A DNA stretch of 64,000 nucleotides from Sphingobacteriaceae bacterium (GCA_002319075.1 NVQB01000001.1:5456001-5520000), one strand, 5' to 3'; shown: positions 26,489 through 34,991, counted from the first letter of the stretch. The notes: generated by a model not told the origin, from the letters alone. Made by a program: numbers and translations.

Positions 26489-27465
26489 ACAGCAGCTTCC
26501 TTATTATATTTCCCTTTGTATTCTATCGGAGACATACCCGTAATCTTCCGGAAAACCTCTCGAAAAGCTTTTACGTCTGAATAGCCGACTTCATACATCA
26601 CTTCATTAATAGTTTTATTACTTGCTTCCAGAGCTTTTTTAGCAGATTCAATCTTTAATCTTTGTGCATATTCCAAAGGTGTGTTGCCTGTAGCCTTAAT
26701 AAACCGGCGGTCAAAATTTCTCCTTCCAACTGCAAATTTAGACGACAGATATTCTACCGATATTTTTTCATCCAGGTGATTTTCCATATAAGCCTGGGCT
26801 TTTTTTACCGTTTCATCACCATGAGCCTTCTGCCCTGTAAAAATTGAAAATGGCGATTGACTTTGTCTTTCAATTTCAATCTGAAAAACTTTTGCGCAGA
26901 AAATAGCTGTTCTCCTGTCGTAATATTTTTCTATCAGGTAGATCATAAGATTAAGAAAGGAATATGCGCCACCATTTGTATAAATGCCTTTTTCATCCGT
27001 AATAATTTTATCCGTCTGCAAATTTATTTGCGGATACAGTTTTTTAAAATCATCGGCTGCTGACCAGTGCGTAGAACAGCTCATTCCATCTAAAAGTCCT
27101 GAGGAAGCAAGTATAAAAGCGCCTGTACAAATACTTGCAATCTCAGAACCTTCCTTGTGTTTTTTGGTGATCCAGGAAATAAGAGTTTTATTTTGCAGCA
27201 AGGCTTCCTTATAATTATGATTTAATGAAGGAATAATAACAAGGTCTGTCTTTTTTATCTCTGAAAGTGCAATATGTGGTTTCACCGTAAATAGCCCTTC
27301 GTAAAAATCTACTTTCTTAGAAACACCCGCCACCTGTATTTTAAAAACATCTTTCTTACCATTTTTTTTGTAGTAGTCGTTTGCTCTTGAAAAAAGTTTG
27401 TAAGCGCCCACAATACTACTTAAATTATTTTCTCCTTCGGGAACGACAATAGTAAGATGTTTCAT
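26485..27465 (-). CDS. GlxA-family regulator (DJ-1/PfpI plus AraC helix-turn-helix)
   Basis: The 326-residue protein has an N-terminal class-I amidotransferase-like DJ-1/PfpI domain (~1-190). SICTGAFILASSGLLDG contains the nucleophile-elbow Cys. A C-terminal AraC DNA-binding domain (~220-320) has WxFA-type first helix-turn-helix and INEVMYEVGYSDVKAFREVFRKITGMSP. Such regulators respond to small metabolites. The divergent DinB/SRPBCC pair at 27599 starts about 130 nt away and is a plausible target. Confidence 0.87.
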   Translation of the reverse strand: MKHLTIVVPEGENNLSSIVGAYKLFSRANDYYKKNGKKDVFKIQVAGVSKKVDFYEGLFTVKPHIALSEIKKTDLVIIPSLNHNYKEALLQNKTLISWITKKHKEGSEIASICTGAFILASSGLLDGMSCSTHWSAADDFKKLYPQINLQTDKIITDEKGIYTNGGAYSFLNLMIYLIEKYYDRRTAIFCAKVFQIEIERQSQSPFSIFTGQKAHGDETVKKAQAYMENHLDEKISVEYLSSKFAVGRRNFDRRFIKATGNTPLEYAQRLKIESAKKALEASNKTINEVMYEVGYSDVKAFREVFRKITGMSPIEYKGKYNKEAAV

Positions 27466-27558
27466 GTTTGAAATTTCACATAAAGATAGAAATTCAGCTT
27501 GTCCGAATCAACCCGCTACAATGTCTATTTTACACCCCTCAATTCCCCCTCTTTCGCC

Positions 27559-27566
27559 CTAATTTT
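27559..27566 (+). promoter_or_regulatory. Probable -7 box for the DinB/SRPBCC genes
   Basis: TAATTTTG fits TAnnTTTG and lies about 32 nt before the ATG at 27599, in the divergent region shared with the GlxA-type regulator. Confidence 0.4.
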
Positions 27567-27598
27567 GTGATAGGAATATTCACTAAAACACAAAACAC

Positions 27599-28078
27599 AT
27601 GACTGCTATTGATGTAATGGTAAAAATGGTACAAGACAGATGGTTGGCCTTGCTAAAAAATTTCGACCGGGATCTTGATTTGCTTACAGATGAGCAATTA
27701 CAAAAAGAGATTGCGCCGGGCAAAAACCGTGGAGTTTATTTGTTAGGGCATCTTTTAGCAGTACACGACGAAATGATCGTTCTCTTAGGTTTCGGCGATA
27801 AACTTTACCCCGAATTGCATGAAGCGTTTCTTAAGTCACCAGATAAAGCCATAAGCACGATCCCCTCTGCAAAAGAGCTTAGAGCTTTATGGACAAAACA
27901 CAAAGAATTTTTAAATCAAAGAATAAGCGGTCTTAAAACTGCACAATGGTTTGAGAAGCACACGGCAGTTTCAGAAGAAGATTTCAATAAAGAACCGCAC
28001 CGTAATAAGTTAAACATTCTTCTTACAAGAGCAAGTCACCTCGCTTACCACGCCGGACAATTCGTTCTGCTTAAATAG
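27599..28078 (+). CDS. DinB-family protein
   Basis: The 159-residue product fits the DinB/YfiT four-helix bundle. The histidines that would bind a metal are in GHLLAVHDEM (two) and HLAYHAGQ near the C-terminus. DinB-type proteins include thiol-dependent S-transferases; many are uncharacterised. A gap of 14 nt to the SRPBCC gene downstream suggests an operon, possibly controlled by the divergent GlxA-type regulator. Confidence 0.78.
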   Translation: MTAIDVMVKMVQDRWLALLKNFDRDLDLLTDEQLQKEIAPGKNRGVYLLGHLLAVHDEMIVLLGFGDKLYPELHEAFLKSPDKAISTIPSAKELRALWTKHKEFLNQRISGLKTAQWFEKHTAVSEEDFNKEPHRNKLNILLTRASHLAYHAGQFVLLK

Positions 28079-28092
28079 TTCCTTTAAAATTT

Positions 28093-28686
28093 ATGAAAAA
28101 ACTCATTCTTTTCAGTCTGCTCAGCCTGCCAGCTTTCACAAACTTTACCTGCTATACCCAAACAAACGCAATAAGTCAAAAAGATAAACCTATGAAAACA
28201 GAAGATTACACAGCTACGTTAATTGTAGATAATAGTTCAACCCAGGCCTTTACTGCCATAAAAAATTTCCGCGCCTGGTGGTCAGAAGAAATTGAAGGTC
28301 CCACTGATCAGCTAAATCAAACATTTTTCTATCACTACAAAGACATTCACTTATGTAAAATAAAACTGGTAGAAAGCATTCCTGATAAGAAATTGGTTTA
28401 CGAAGTGATGGAAAACGAGTTCAGTTTTACCAAGGACAAAACAGAATGGATTGGCACCAGATTAATTTTCGACATCACAAAAGAAGGAGATAAAACAAAA
28501 ATTGTTTTTACCCATAAAGGCTTAGTACCGGCATATGAATGTTACAAAGTTTGTAACGACGCCTGGACCGGCTATATGAACAACAGTCTTTACAAGTTGA
28601 TTACAACGGGCAAAGGCGAACCAAACCCTAAAGACGGAGAAGGGTTTAACGCAGAACTCGCCGAAAAATGGAAGTTGAATCACTAA
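28093..28686 (+). CDS. SRPBCC (AHSA1/START-like) protein, with a possible signal peptide
   Basis: The 197-residue frame begins with a leader (MKKLILFSLLSLPAFTNFTC) followed by a START-like domain from ~35 (TEDYTATLIVDNSS, FRAWWSEEIEG, WIGTRLIFDIT, CNDAWTGYMNNSLYKLI). Relatives usually begin at the equivalent of MKTEDY, an internal ATG at 28192. The upstream extension looks like a real export signal, so this copy may be periplasmic. These folds bind hydrophobic ligands; the ligand is unknown. Confidence 0.75.
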   Translation: MKKLILFSLLSLPAFTNFTCYTQTNAISQKDKPMKTEDYTATLIVDNSSTQAFTAIKNFRAWWSEEIEGPTDQLNQTFFYHYKDIHLCKIKLVESIPDKKLVYEVMENEFSFTKDKTEWIGTRLIFDITKEGDKTKIVFTHKGLVPAYECYKVCNDAWTGYMNNSLYKLITTGKGEPNPKDGEGFNAELAEKWKLNH

Positions 28687-28752
28687 AGCATGTGCCCGCA
28701 TTTTCAAAATACACATAACGTTTCAACGAGCAGCTATCTGCTGACACTGGCT

Positions 28753-28785
28753 AAAGACCTTCTGAATTTATCAGGAGGTCTTTTT
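28753..28785 (+). terminator. Rho-independent terminator
   Basis: AAAGACCT (28753-28760) pairs with AGGTCTTT (28776-28783), with extra pairing inside, and is followed by T-rich sequence. It ends the DinB/SRPBCC unit. Confidence 0.7.
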
Positions 28786-28861
28786 ATATTAAAGACTTTC
28801 TAAGATACTTAGGGGTGTTAAGAATTATTTTTACCTTGAGCAGACTAATTTTAACACTTCA

Positions 28862-29305
28862 ATGAATAAACTTATCTGGATTACTTTGGCATTTCTTTCA
28901 GGAGCTTTTTTACCCATACAGGCCGGGTTAAATTCGAGGCTGGGAAAAACTTTAGAAAGCCCTGTATATGCTGCATTTTTTAGCTTCGTGGTAGGCACAC
29001 TTGCCCTTGGCGCTTATATTTTATTTACAAAGCAAAGCATTTCTTTAACCGGCATTAAAGAAGCACCGCGCTATATCTGGCTCGGAGGCTTGCTCGGCGC
29101 GTTTTACGTAACCGTAATCATTCTTGCTTTTCCAATTTTAGGTCCGGGTTTAACCTTCGGTCTCATTGTGGCTGGACAAATGCTCATTTCCATGGTACTG
29201 GAACACTTCAATATTTTAGTGGCACAGCAACATCCGGTTAACTACATGAAACTTTTAGGAATTCTGCTCGTTATAACGGGTGTAGTAATCATCAGAAAAT
29301 ACTAG
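28862..29305 (+). CDS. DMT-superfamily YdcZ-like membrane protein
   Basis: The 147-residue protein has five hydrophobic helices. It starts WITLAFLSGAFLPIQAGLNSRLGK and includes YIWLGGLLGAFYVTVIILAFPILGPGLTFGLIVAGQM, the pattern of the YdcZ (former DUF606) branch of drug/metabolite transporters. Such half-size proteins often pair as dimers. The next gene starts 10 nt later and also encodes a membrane protein. Confidence 0.8.
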   Translation: MNKLIWITLAFLSGAFLPIQAGLNSRLGKTLESPVYAAFFSFVVGTLALGAYILFTKQSISLTGIKEAPRYIWLGGLLGAFYVTVIILAFPILGPGLTFGLIVAGQMLISMVLEHFNILVAQQHPVNYMKLLGILLVITGVVIIRKY

Positions 29306-29315
29306 CTAACCTTGC

Positions 29316-29915
29316 ATGACCACCAGGACAACCGTTATAAGTCTTATTGCTCTTTTACTCCTGATTATAAAACTACGGAAAGACTTTAGAAAAGACAGAG
29401 ACCTACATGAACGTGCAAAAATTTACCAAACCCTTATCTTAAGCGTTCTTGTATTTTTTAACGCTACCTCCATTTATCATCTCCTCTGGGTAGTGGTGAA
29501 TCTAAAAACGGTAGTATCGGGCTATACGATGAGCGTTGGGATGCTGACCGGATCTTTGCAGTTTGCACTTTTTGTACTAAAACTTTTATGTACCGTAGGT
29601 GTTTTTATTTTATGCTTTTTAATGTCAGGCAGAAACGAAAAAGCAAGAAAAGTATTTTTTTACGCCCTGCCTCTACTCTGCCTGAGCGGCTTATTTCATT
29701 TTTACACCAACTCCCTGGTCTTTGGCAATGCTTTTGGCCTGGCATTTCCCAACATGCTTATGATCGCACTGTTCGTTTATATAGGTTTAACGATCCTTAC
29801 TCTTTTAATTTACAGATCCCCTTTTATGAAAGCATTTTTCCATGCGAATGCTGAATCTCCCAACGATAAAGAAGATGAGATTTTAGATGATATGGATCTG
29901 TCCGAAGAATCCTAA
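29316..29915 (+). CDS. Hypothetical polytopic membrane protein
   Basis: The 199-residue protein has five or six hydrophobic helices and an acidic C-terminal tail (NDKEDEILDDMDLSEES). No family was recognised. It is 10 nt downstream of the YdcZ-like gene and probably in the same operon. The following 249 nt contain only the LRR gene promoter. Confidence 0.6.
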   Translation: MTTRTTVISLIALLLLIIKLRKDFRKDRDLHERAKIYQTLILSVLVFFNATSIYHLLWVVVNLKTVVSGYTMSVGMLTGSLQFALFVLKLLCTVGVFILCFLMSGRNEKARKVFFYALPLLCLSGLFHFYTNSLVFGNAFGLAFPNMLMIALFVYIGLTILTLLIYRSPFMKAFFHANAESPNDKEDEILDDMDLSEES

Positions 29916-30105
29916 CTATTTTTGTGGTATCGACCTGAAATTTTTAAAAAGCAAAAAAAATCGGGATTGTAATTTGGCATACTAGCAGTTACAGCCCTCT
30001 CTAGGGTTGAACGCGGGTCGCTTTAAGCTTTATAACCATCGCACAAAGCAGGAAAAAAGATTCTGGCAAAGTTCCTAAATGCATTTTTTTAATGTGCCTG
30101 AACTT

Positions 30106-30135
30106 TGTATCTTTTCAAAAAAAATTCAGTTATCA
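30106..30135 (+). promoter_or_regulatory. Putative shared ECF-type promoter of the LRR gene
   Basis: TGTATCTTTT, 9 nt, then TTCAGTTATCA, with 31 nt between AGTTAT and the ATG at 30165. It is nearly identical in sequence and position to the motif at 32339-32369 before the sigma gene and similar to 2622-2652. The two halves could be -35 and -10 elements with a 17-18 nt spacer. Confidence 0.55.
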
Positions 30136-30164
30136 AAATAAATGCCTGGCTGGCTAAATAAAGA

Positions 30165-32327
30165 ATGAGATTAAATTTACTAGTAATTGGTTTTATTATC
30201 TTTTGTTATTTTCCCCTATTGGGTCAGGTCGACTCCTTGTCGGAACTCAGCACCACAGAAACCATTTACACAGCCAATCCAAAAATTAAAACACTTAACC
30301 TCGATTTAAGCAATCCTGAAGAAGTGGAATTGGTTCTTAAAAAAATTCACACCTTTCGCTATTTGGAGTCTCTTACACTTGATGGAGAAGCCGATGAAAA
30401 CACGCTAAAAAAATTATTTTACAGAGTCTCTGTTTTAAAAAATCTGAACAAAGTTACGTTCAGAGAAAACGAACTTAAAAAAATGCCCGAAACTATCAGC
30501 ACACTTCGCAACCTGCAATCAATTACCATTGAGGGAAACACAAGCCTGGACTATTCGGACTTATGCTTCAAACTAAAAAGCCTTCCGCTAACTGAACTCA
30601 AACTCCTTGATAATGATATAAAGAAGACGCCACCCACCATCTCACAATTGACTTCGCTCAAAAAACTCACGATCTCCGGAAGCAACCAGCTGGATTATTC
30701 GGTACTGGTAGATCAACTCACCAAAGTTAAGGGCCTCACCACCTTGTCTATTCCGGTAAATTACATTTCAGAACTTCCAAAAAACATCGATCAGTTAAAA
30801 GCCTTGCAGGTACTCGATGTTAGTAATAACAACCTGACGGAACTCCCCAAAGAACTTTCTTCTTTAAAAGCAATTAATAAACTAAGTATCCAGGGTAACT
30901 TGTTAGTTGATCCGGCAAAAGATCTTGAAAATTTAAAAGACAATACTATCCAATACCTGGCCCTGGATAAAGAAATATCGGGTGAAGACCTTGAGCGCAT
31001 AAAAAAAATGTTTCCTACCGCTCAAATCTATTTTCCACTTAACGAAGAGGAACCAAAAGAACCAGCAGCTGTTAAAGAGCAAACCGTTAGTCCACAACGG
31101 ACAGGTGAACTCCGCGTAAAAAAAGAAGCCAGACTTTTATCGGGTGCTTATGCTCTTTATCCTGTGCTTTTTCAGCCCATAGTATACACTTTTGATACAC
31201 TCACTTTTGAAGAACGTTACAAAGATCTCAGGTATGCAGGTACTTCCCGGATCATGCGTGCAGGGGTTATGGACGAGCCACCCTTTCATTTTCGTACACT
31301 ACGTAACCGTGGTGAGGGAAAAGGAAAAAGAAAAGAGATTTGGTTTTACTTTCCTTTCGAAGGAGTTTTTCAGGAACTACGTGCATTCTCGGGCATGTAT
31401 TGGGTTTACAAAGGCCCCTTGACAAAAAAACAATTTAAAAAAACTTATTTAAAAATAAGAAGGCGACCAAGCAGCGCTTACTTTTTTCCTCGTGTAAAAA
31501 GAAAATTTCCTATTGGATGGAACGACATTCGTGTGATCATTGATAAAAACAACAGCCAATTCACCATTCAACTTAAAAGCGATACTGGATTTTCTGAATT
31601 CACAGCTTGTCCCGTTTTTGCTTATATGGATCCTTATAAAAACACACAAACTTATACTAAAAAATATCTCCTGTATCAACGCTTTCTTCAAAGACGGAGT
31701 CAGAATTTTAAAAAACAGCAAGCGCGTGAAAAGGCTACTTATGATCGCAACTATAATAAGGTAAAGGAATACGCCTGGAAAGAACTGCAGCTAAGAATGA
31801 GTGATGAAGAAAAATTAATGTCGCAGGAAGACTGGCTTGAGTATTACGACAACATTGTAGCCAACGAAGAAGAAGCCATCAATGGCAGTTCGCTAAGTAC
31901 ACCCTTTATTTTAAGATCTCTGGCACTTAAAAGTTATGCCGCATTTGCAGAACCTACAAACCCTTCAACGGTAGCAACGCGAAGCAATACCGCTTTTTAC
32001 AGAACAAAATCAGTGGAGGTTGATTTTATGAATGCCAACGGAGCAGGTAAACTGGCCGTTGCAAACATTATCGTGCTTGACTCAAAAAACAAACTTTATT
32101 ACATGAACGCCGGTACACTCGGACTTCTGCCAAATACCCTCAGCTTGCAGCAATTTGCAGGTTACAAAATAATAATACAGATGCGAAATGGCGACTGGGG
32201 CGCGGTAGATACGGAAGAAATAGACAAACAAAACTTCGAATCCAGTGAAACCCTGCTCTTTAAAACCCAGGTTTTTGACAAGAATTTAGACACTATTGGC
32301 GATCTTTTACAAAGTAGTTTAAAGTAA
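30165..32327 (+). CDS. Secreted leucine-rich-repeat protein, candidate member of the adjacent ECF regulon
   Basis: The 720-residue protein has a signal peptide (cleavage near LLGQ). About seven LRRs of ~23 residues follow (~45-265), e.g. LKALQVLDVSNNNLTELPKEL. A ~400-residue C-terminal part then has basic stretches and beta-rich segments (ANIIVLDSKNKLYYMNAG, GYKIIIQMRNGDWGAVDTEEI). The order of motifs in that part resembles the C-terminal regions of the sigma partner (32961) and the OmpA protein (334-2592), though by eye the likeness is weak. It is upstream of the sigma gene on the same strand, shares its promoter motif and is probably envelope-located, perhaps sensing or protecting the cell surface. 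Confidence 0.78.
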   Translation: MRLNLLVIGFIIFCYFPLLGQVDSLSELSTTETIYTANPKIKTLNLDLSNPEEVELVLKKIHTFRYLESLTLDGEADENTLKKLFYRVSVLKNLNKVTFRENELKKMPETISTLRNLQSITIEGNTSLDYSDLCFKLKSLPLTELKLLDNDIKKTPPTISQLTSLKKLTISGSNQLDYSVLVDQLTKVKGLTTLSIPVNYISELPKNIDQLKALQVLDVSNNNLTELPKELSSLKAINKLSIQGNLLVDPAKDLENLKDNTIQYLALDKEISGEDLERIKKMFPTAQIYFPLNEEEPKEPAAVKEQTVSPQRTGELRVKKEARLLSGAYALYPVLFQPIVYTFDTLTFEERYKDLRYAGTSRIMRAGVMDEPPFHFRTLRNRGEGKGKRKEIWFYFPFEGVFQELRAFSGMYWVYKGPLTKKQFKKTYLKIRRRPSSAYFFPRVKRKFPIGWNDIRVIIDKNNSQFTIQLKSDTGFSEFTACPVFAYMDPYKNTQTYTKKYLLYQRFLQRRSQNFKKQQAREKATYDRNYNKVKEYAWKELQLRMSDEEKLMSQEDWLEYYDNIVANEEEAINGSSLSTPFILRSLALKSYAAFAEPTNPSTVATRSNTAFYRTKSVEVDFMNANGAGKLAVANIIVLDSKNKLYYMNAGTLGLLPNTLSLQQFAGYKIIIQMRNGDWGAVDTEEIDKQNFESSETLLFKTQVFDKNLDTIGDLLQSSLK

Positions 32328-32338
32328 TTTTAGAAAAC

Positions 32339-32369
32339 TGTATCTTTTTGTCCCCCTTTTCAGTTATCA
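32339..32369 (+). promoter_or_regulatory. Putative autoregulatory promoter of the ECF sigma gene
   Basis: TGTATCTTTT, 10 nt, then TTCAGTTATCA, with 31 nt between AGTTAT and the ATG at 32399. ECF sigma factors usually drive their own operon, and the matching motifs before the LRR and OmpA-domain genes fit a small regulon. Confidence 0.55.
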
Positions 32370-32398
32370 CTTAAAACGCACCCTTAAATGCCTTTGAT

Positions 32399-32971
32399 AT
32401 GAATGAAATTATAAGCCCATATCACCAGAACAAAGAGCAGATTGAGCAGGAACAAGTTCTTATAGCAGCAGCTAAAAAAAACTCTTCCAGGTTCGCTGGT
32501 CTTTATAAAAAATACTATGAGCAGATCTTTCTGTTCATTTTAAAAAGAGTTGAATCTGAAGACACGGCTGCAGACGTGACTTCTCAGGTCTTTTTAAAAG
32601 CCCTCACTAACCTTAGCAAATACAAGGATATGGGATTTCCCTTTTCATCGTGGTTGTTTCGTATTGCACGCAACGAAATATATGATATGTACCGCGACAA
32701 AAAAATCGACCTCGTAGTAAGCATCGAAAAGAAAGGTGTGGGAGAAATGATTGCTGAGATGGGCACGGAAGACAAAGAGGACCACAGCAAACTTTATTTA
32801 GCCTTAGGTCATTTGGATGAAAGTGAAATGGAATTAATAGAATTAAGGTTTTTTGAAAAGCGCCACTTCAAAGAGATCGGCGAAATTTTAGAGATTACAG
32901 AAAACAACGCGAAAGTTCGCACTTACAGAGTATTGGACAAACTTAAAAAACTTTTGAAAAATGAAAGATAA
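32399..32971 (+). CDS. ECF-type RNA polymerase sigma factor
   Basis: The 190-residue protein has sigma region 2 (~30-95: FAGLYKKYYEQIFLFILKRV, AADVTSQVFLKALTNL, SWLFRIARNEIYDMYRDKK) and region 4 (~130-185: LDESEMELIELRFFEKRHFKEIGEILEITENNAKVRTYRVLDKLKK), with no region 3. It directs polymerase to a special promoter set. Its last 11 nt overlap the next gene, which encodes a single-pass membrane protein, as in sigma/anti-sigma pairs. The upstream motif at 32339-32369 is probably its own promoter. Confidence 0.92.
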   Translation: MNEIISPYHQNKEQIEQEQVLIAAAKKNSSRFAGLYKKYYEQIFLFILKRVESEDTAADVTSQVFLKALTNLSKYKDMGFPFSSWLFRIARNEIYDMYRDKKIDLVVSIEKKGVGEMIAEMGTEDKEDHSKLYLALGHLDESEMELIELRFFEKRHFKEIGEILEITENNAKVRTYRVLDKLKKLLKNER

Positions 32972-34538
32972 CGCAGGCAAAAGAAAAATTCTGACGGACA
33001 GAACTTTCCCAAGTTCGGAGCAGATTGCTAAGCACCAGAATTTTGAACGACTTCATAAAGACTATTCGGTGATAAAAAAATTGCTGATGAAAAAGATCAT
33101 GCTTTGGACTGCAGCTGTTTTGGCCGTGGCAGGAGTAACTGGTCTTGTACTTACGAATGCGAACAAAAAACATCCAGCGCTTTCCAAAACAGAAAGTCAA
33201 CCAACCGACGAGGTCAAATCCTTCATTGAGCCACCCTTTCCGGGAATGGAAACGCCCTTCACTACTTATCGCATAAGTGCAAAAGAAGGCGGTGTCATTA
33301 ACCATTCAACAGGCAGTGCGATCACTATTCCTGCGAATGCCTTCTTAAACGAGGGAAAACCCGTGACTGACAGTGTTGATATAAGGTATCGCGAATTTCA
33401 TGACCCTTTGGCCATCTTTCTTTCCGGCATTCCAATGGGCTACGATTCTGCGGGAATACATAACACGCTCGAATCGGCAGGCATGCTCGAAATACTGGCC
33501 TTTGAAAATGGAAAAAGTTTACAACTGAATGAGCAAAGTCCTATTAAAATTAAAATGGCCTCCTTAACAGCAGACGAACGTTTTAACCTGTATGAATTGG
33601 ATACCATCCAAAAAAACTGGCTCTACAAAGGAAAAGATAAAGTAGAAAAAATAAAGCAAGGACAAACTCTGCCAAATGCAACCGGTACAAAAAGACAACA
33701 AACCACCACACGTCAGTTTGCAGGCAATGCAGAGCCTGCGCCGGCACTTGCAGATCCTGAAAAGTTCTCTTTTAAAATTGCTTATGACAACAGCGAATTC
33801 CCGGAACTCTCTGCTTACGAACATGTGCTGTTCGAAGTAACTGATAAAAGTTTTAAACCTTCATACTATAAAATCAACTGGAATAAAATTTCGCTTTACA
33901 GCAGCGATAATGACGGAGAGTACCTTGTAAAATTAAAAAAAGCAGATACAACCATCTCCGTTACGGCAAAACCAGTGTTTGACAAGAAAGATTATGCAGC
34001 TGCACTGGCCAAATTCGAAGAGAAAAACAACAAAGCGAATGAGCAAAGAGATCAGGCAGAGTTTGAAAAACAACAAGCTTTAAACAAAGTGAATAAAAAT
34101 CTTTCCACTTATAACAGCAAACAATTATTAAGCGCTTCAGAAAAAATTGTGACTGCCGTGGCTTTAAGAGACTTTTCCATCGCGCGATTAGGCATTCATA
34201 ATTGCGATTTCCCGCTCGCCCCCCTCGTTCAGTATGCCTTTTCTTTTAAAAGAGATCAGAGAACGGCGGAAGAAGCTGAGAAGAGATTTTCATACAACAC
34301 CATTTTTTTAGTTGAAAAAGGTAAAAACACAGTTTTCCGTTTTGCAAAAGGACAACCTGTAAGACTTAATCCTTCCGCAAAAAATTTAATGTGGACAATG
34401 ACAGATAAAAACCAGGTAGCTTTTTTCAGAATAGAAGACTACACCCGGCTTCAAAATGGAAACGAAAACACTATTGAACCGGTTGTAGCGGAAAGTCAGG
34501 CCCTGGCTTTTGAAGAAATAAAAAAGTTTTCGGAATAA
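32961..34538 (+). CDS. Single-pass membrane partner of the sigma factor, putative anti-sigma factor with GIPM-type ectodomain
   Basis: The 525-residue protein has a basic cytosolic segment of ~45 residues, one membrane helix (~46-66: KIMLWTAAVLAVAGVTGLVL) and a large extracytoplasmic part. Residues ~104-222 share a module with the OmpA protein at 334-2592: ITIPANAF, HDPLAIFLSGIPM (SGIPM at 155-159) and SAGM. A coiled coil follows at ~340-385, then a beta-rich C-terminus. The gene overlaps the sigma gene by 11 nt, so an anti-sigma role is likely. The cytosolic part is too short for a typical zinc anti-sigma or FecR domain, so the mode of sigma binding would be unusual. Confidence 0.75.
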   Translation: MKDNAGKRKILTDRTFPSSEQIAKHQNFERLHKDYSVIKKLLMKKIMLWTAAVLAVAGVTGLVLTNANKKHPALSKTESQPTDEVKSFIEPPFPGMETPFTTYRISAKEGGVINHSTGSAITIPANAFLNEGKPVTDSVDIRYREFHDPLAIFLSGIPMGYDSAGIHNTLESAGMLEILAFENGKSLQLNEQSPIKIKMASLTADERFNLYELDTIQKNWLYKGKDKVEKIKQGQTLPNATGTKRQQTTTRQFAGNAEPAPALADPEKFSFKIAYDNSEFPELSAYEHVLFEVTDKSFKPSYYKINWNKISLYSSDNDGEYLVKLKKADTTISVTAKPVFDKKDYAAALAKFEEKNNKANEQRDQAEFEKQQALNKVNKNLSTYNSKQLLSASEKIVTAVALRDFSIARLGIHNCDFPLAPLVQYAFSFKRDQRTAEEAEKRFSYNTIFLVEKGKNTVFRFAKGQPVRLNPSAKNLMWTMTDKNQVAFFRIEDYTRLQNGNENTIEPVVAESQALAFEEIKKFSE

Positions 34539-34564
34539 CTCTTTTTGTGTGTTAGTTAGGAGAG

Positions 34565-34609
34565 CATTGGAGGGGTGATATCTATTCATCTTTCCAATGT
34601 TTTTTTTTT
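34565..34609 (+). terminator. Rho-independent terminator of the sigma operon
   Basis: CATTGGA (34565-34571) pairs with TCCAATG (34593-34599) and is followed by ten T. It ends the sigma/partner transcript just before the convergent Fur-family gene. Confidence 0.65.
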
Positions 34610-34616
34610 ACAAAAA

Positions 34617-34991
34617 TCAAGCGCAATCCCTGCAATATCCGGTGAGCATACAATTAACATCCTGCACTTTATAACCCCTTGGAATTCTAAAATTTACTTC
34701 CTCCTTCAAACATTCTACCGTCTGACATTTAACGCAGCGAAAATGAAAATGGTTATGCGTGTGTTTTTTTTCTTCGCATTTTACGCATATGGCAAAATAA
34801 AATTTTCCATCATCCGATAAAACCTTATGCACAAGACCGTCTTCGCAAAAACTATTCAAAGCCCTGTAAACAGTTACACGGTCCATTGTGCCTTTCACTT
34901 CCTGTTCAATGTTTTCCTGGCTTAAGGCTTTTTTTGAAGCGCGAAGAATGTCTAAAACCGACTGTTTGGACGCTGTATTTCGTCTTTTCAT
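34617..34991 (-). CDS. Fur-family metal regulator (Zur/PerR-like)
   Basis: The frame opens at 35018, but the ATG at 34991 (MKRRNTASKQSVLDIL) is preferred because the longer form would run through a palindromic operator; 124 residues. A winged helix (~1-75, with ENIEQEVKGTMDRVTVYRALNSF) is followed by a metal-binding dimerisation domain with CVKCEEKKHTHNHFHFRCVKC and a C-terminal CRDC. These CxxC pairs and His residues bind structural and sensor metals. Histidine/cysteine-rich spacing suggests zinc sensing but does not prove it. It probably represses itself and the divergent flavoprotein gene. Confidence 0.87.
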   Translation of the reverse strand: MKRRNTASKQSVLDILRASKKALSQENIEQEVKGTMDRVTVYRALNSFCEDGLVHKVLSDDGKFYFAICVKCEEKKHTHNHFHFRCVKCQTVECLKEEVNFRIPRGYKVQDVNCMLTGYCRDCA

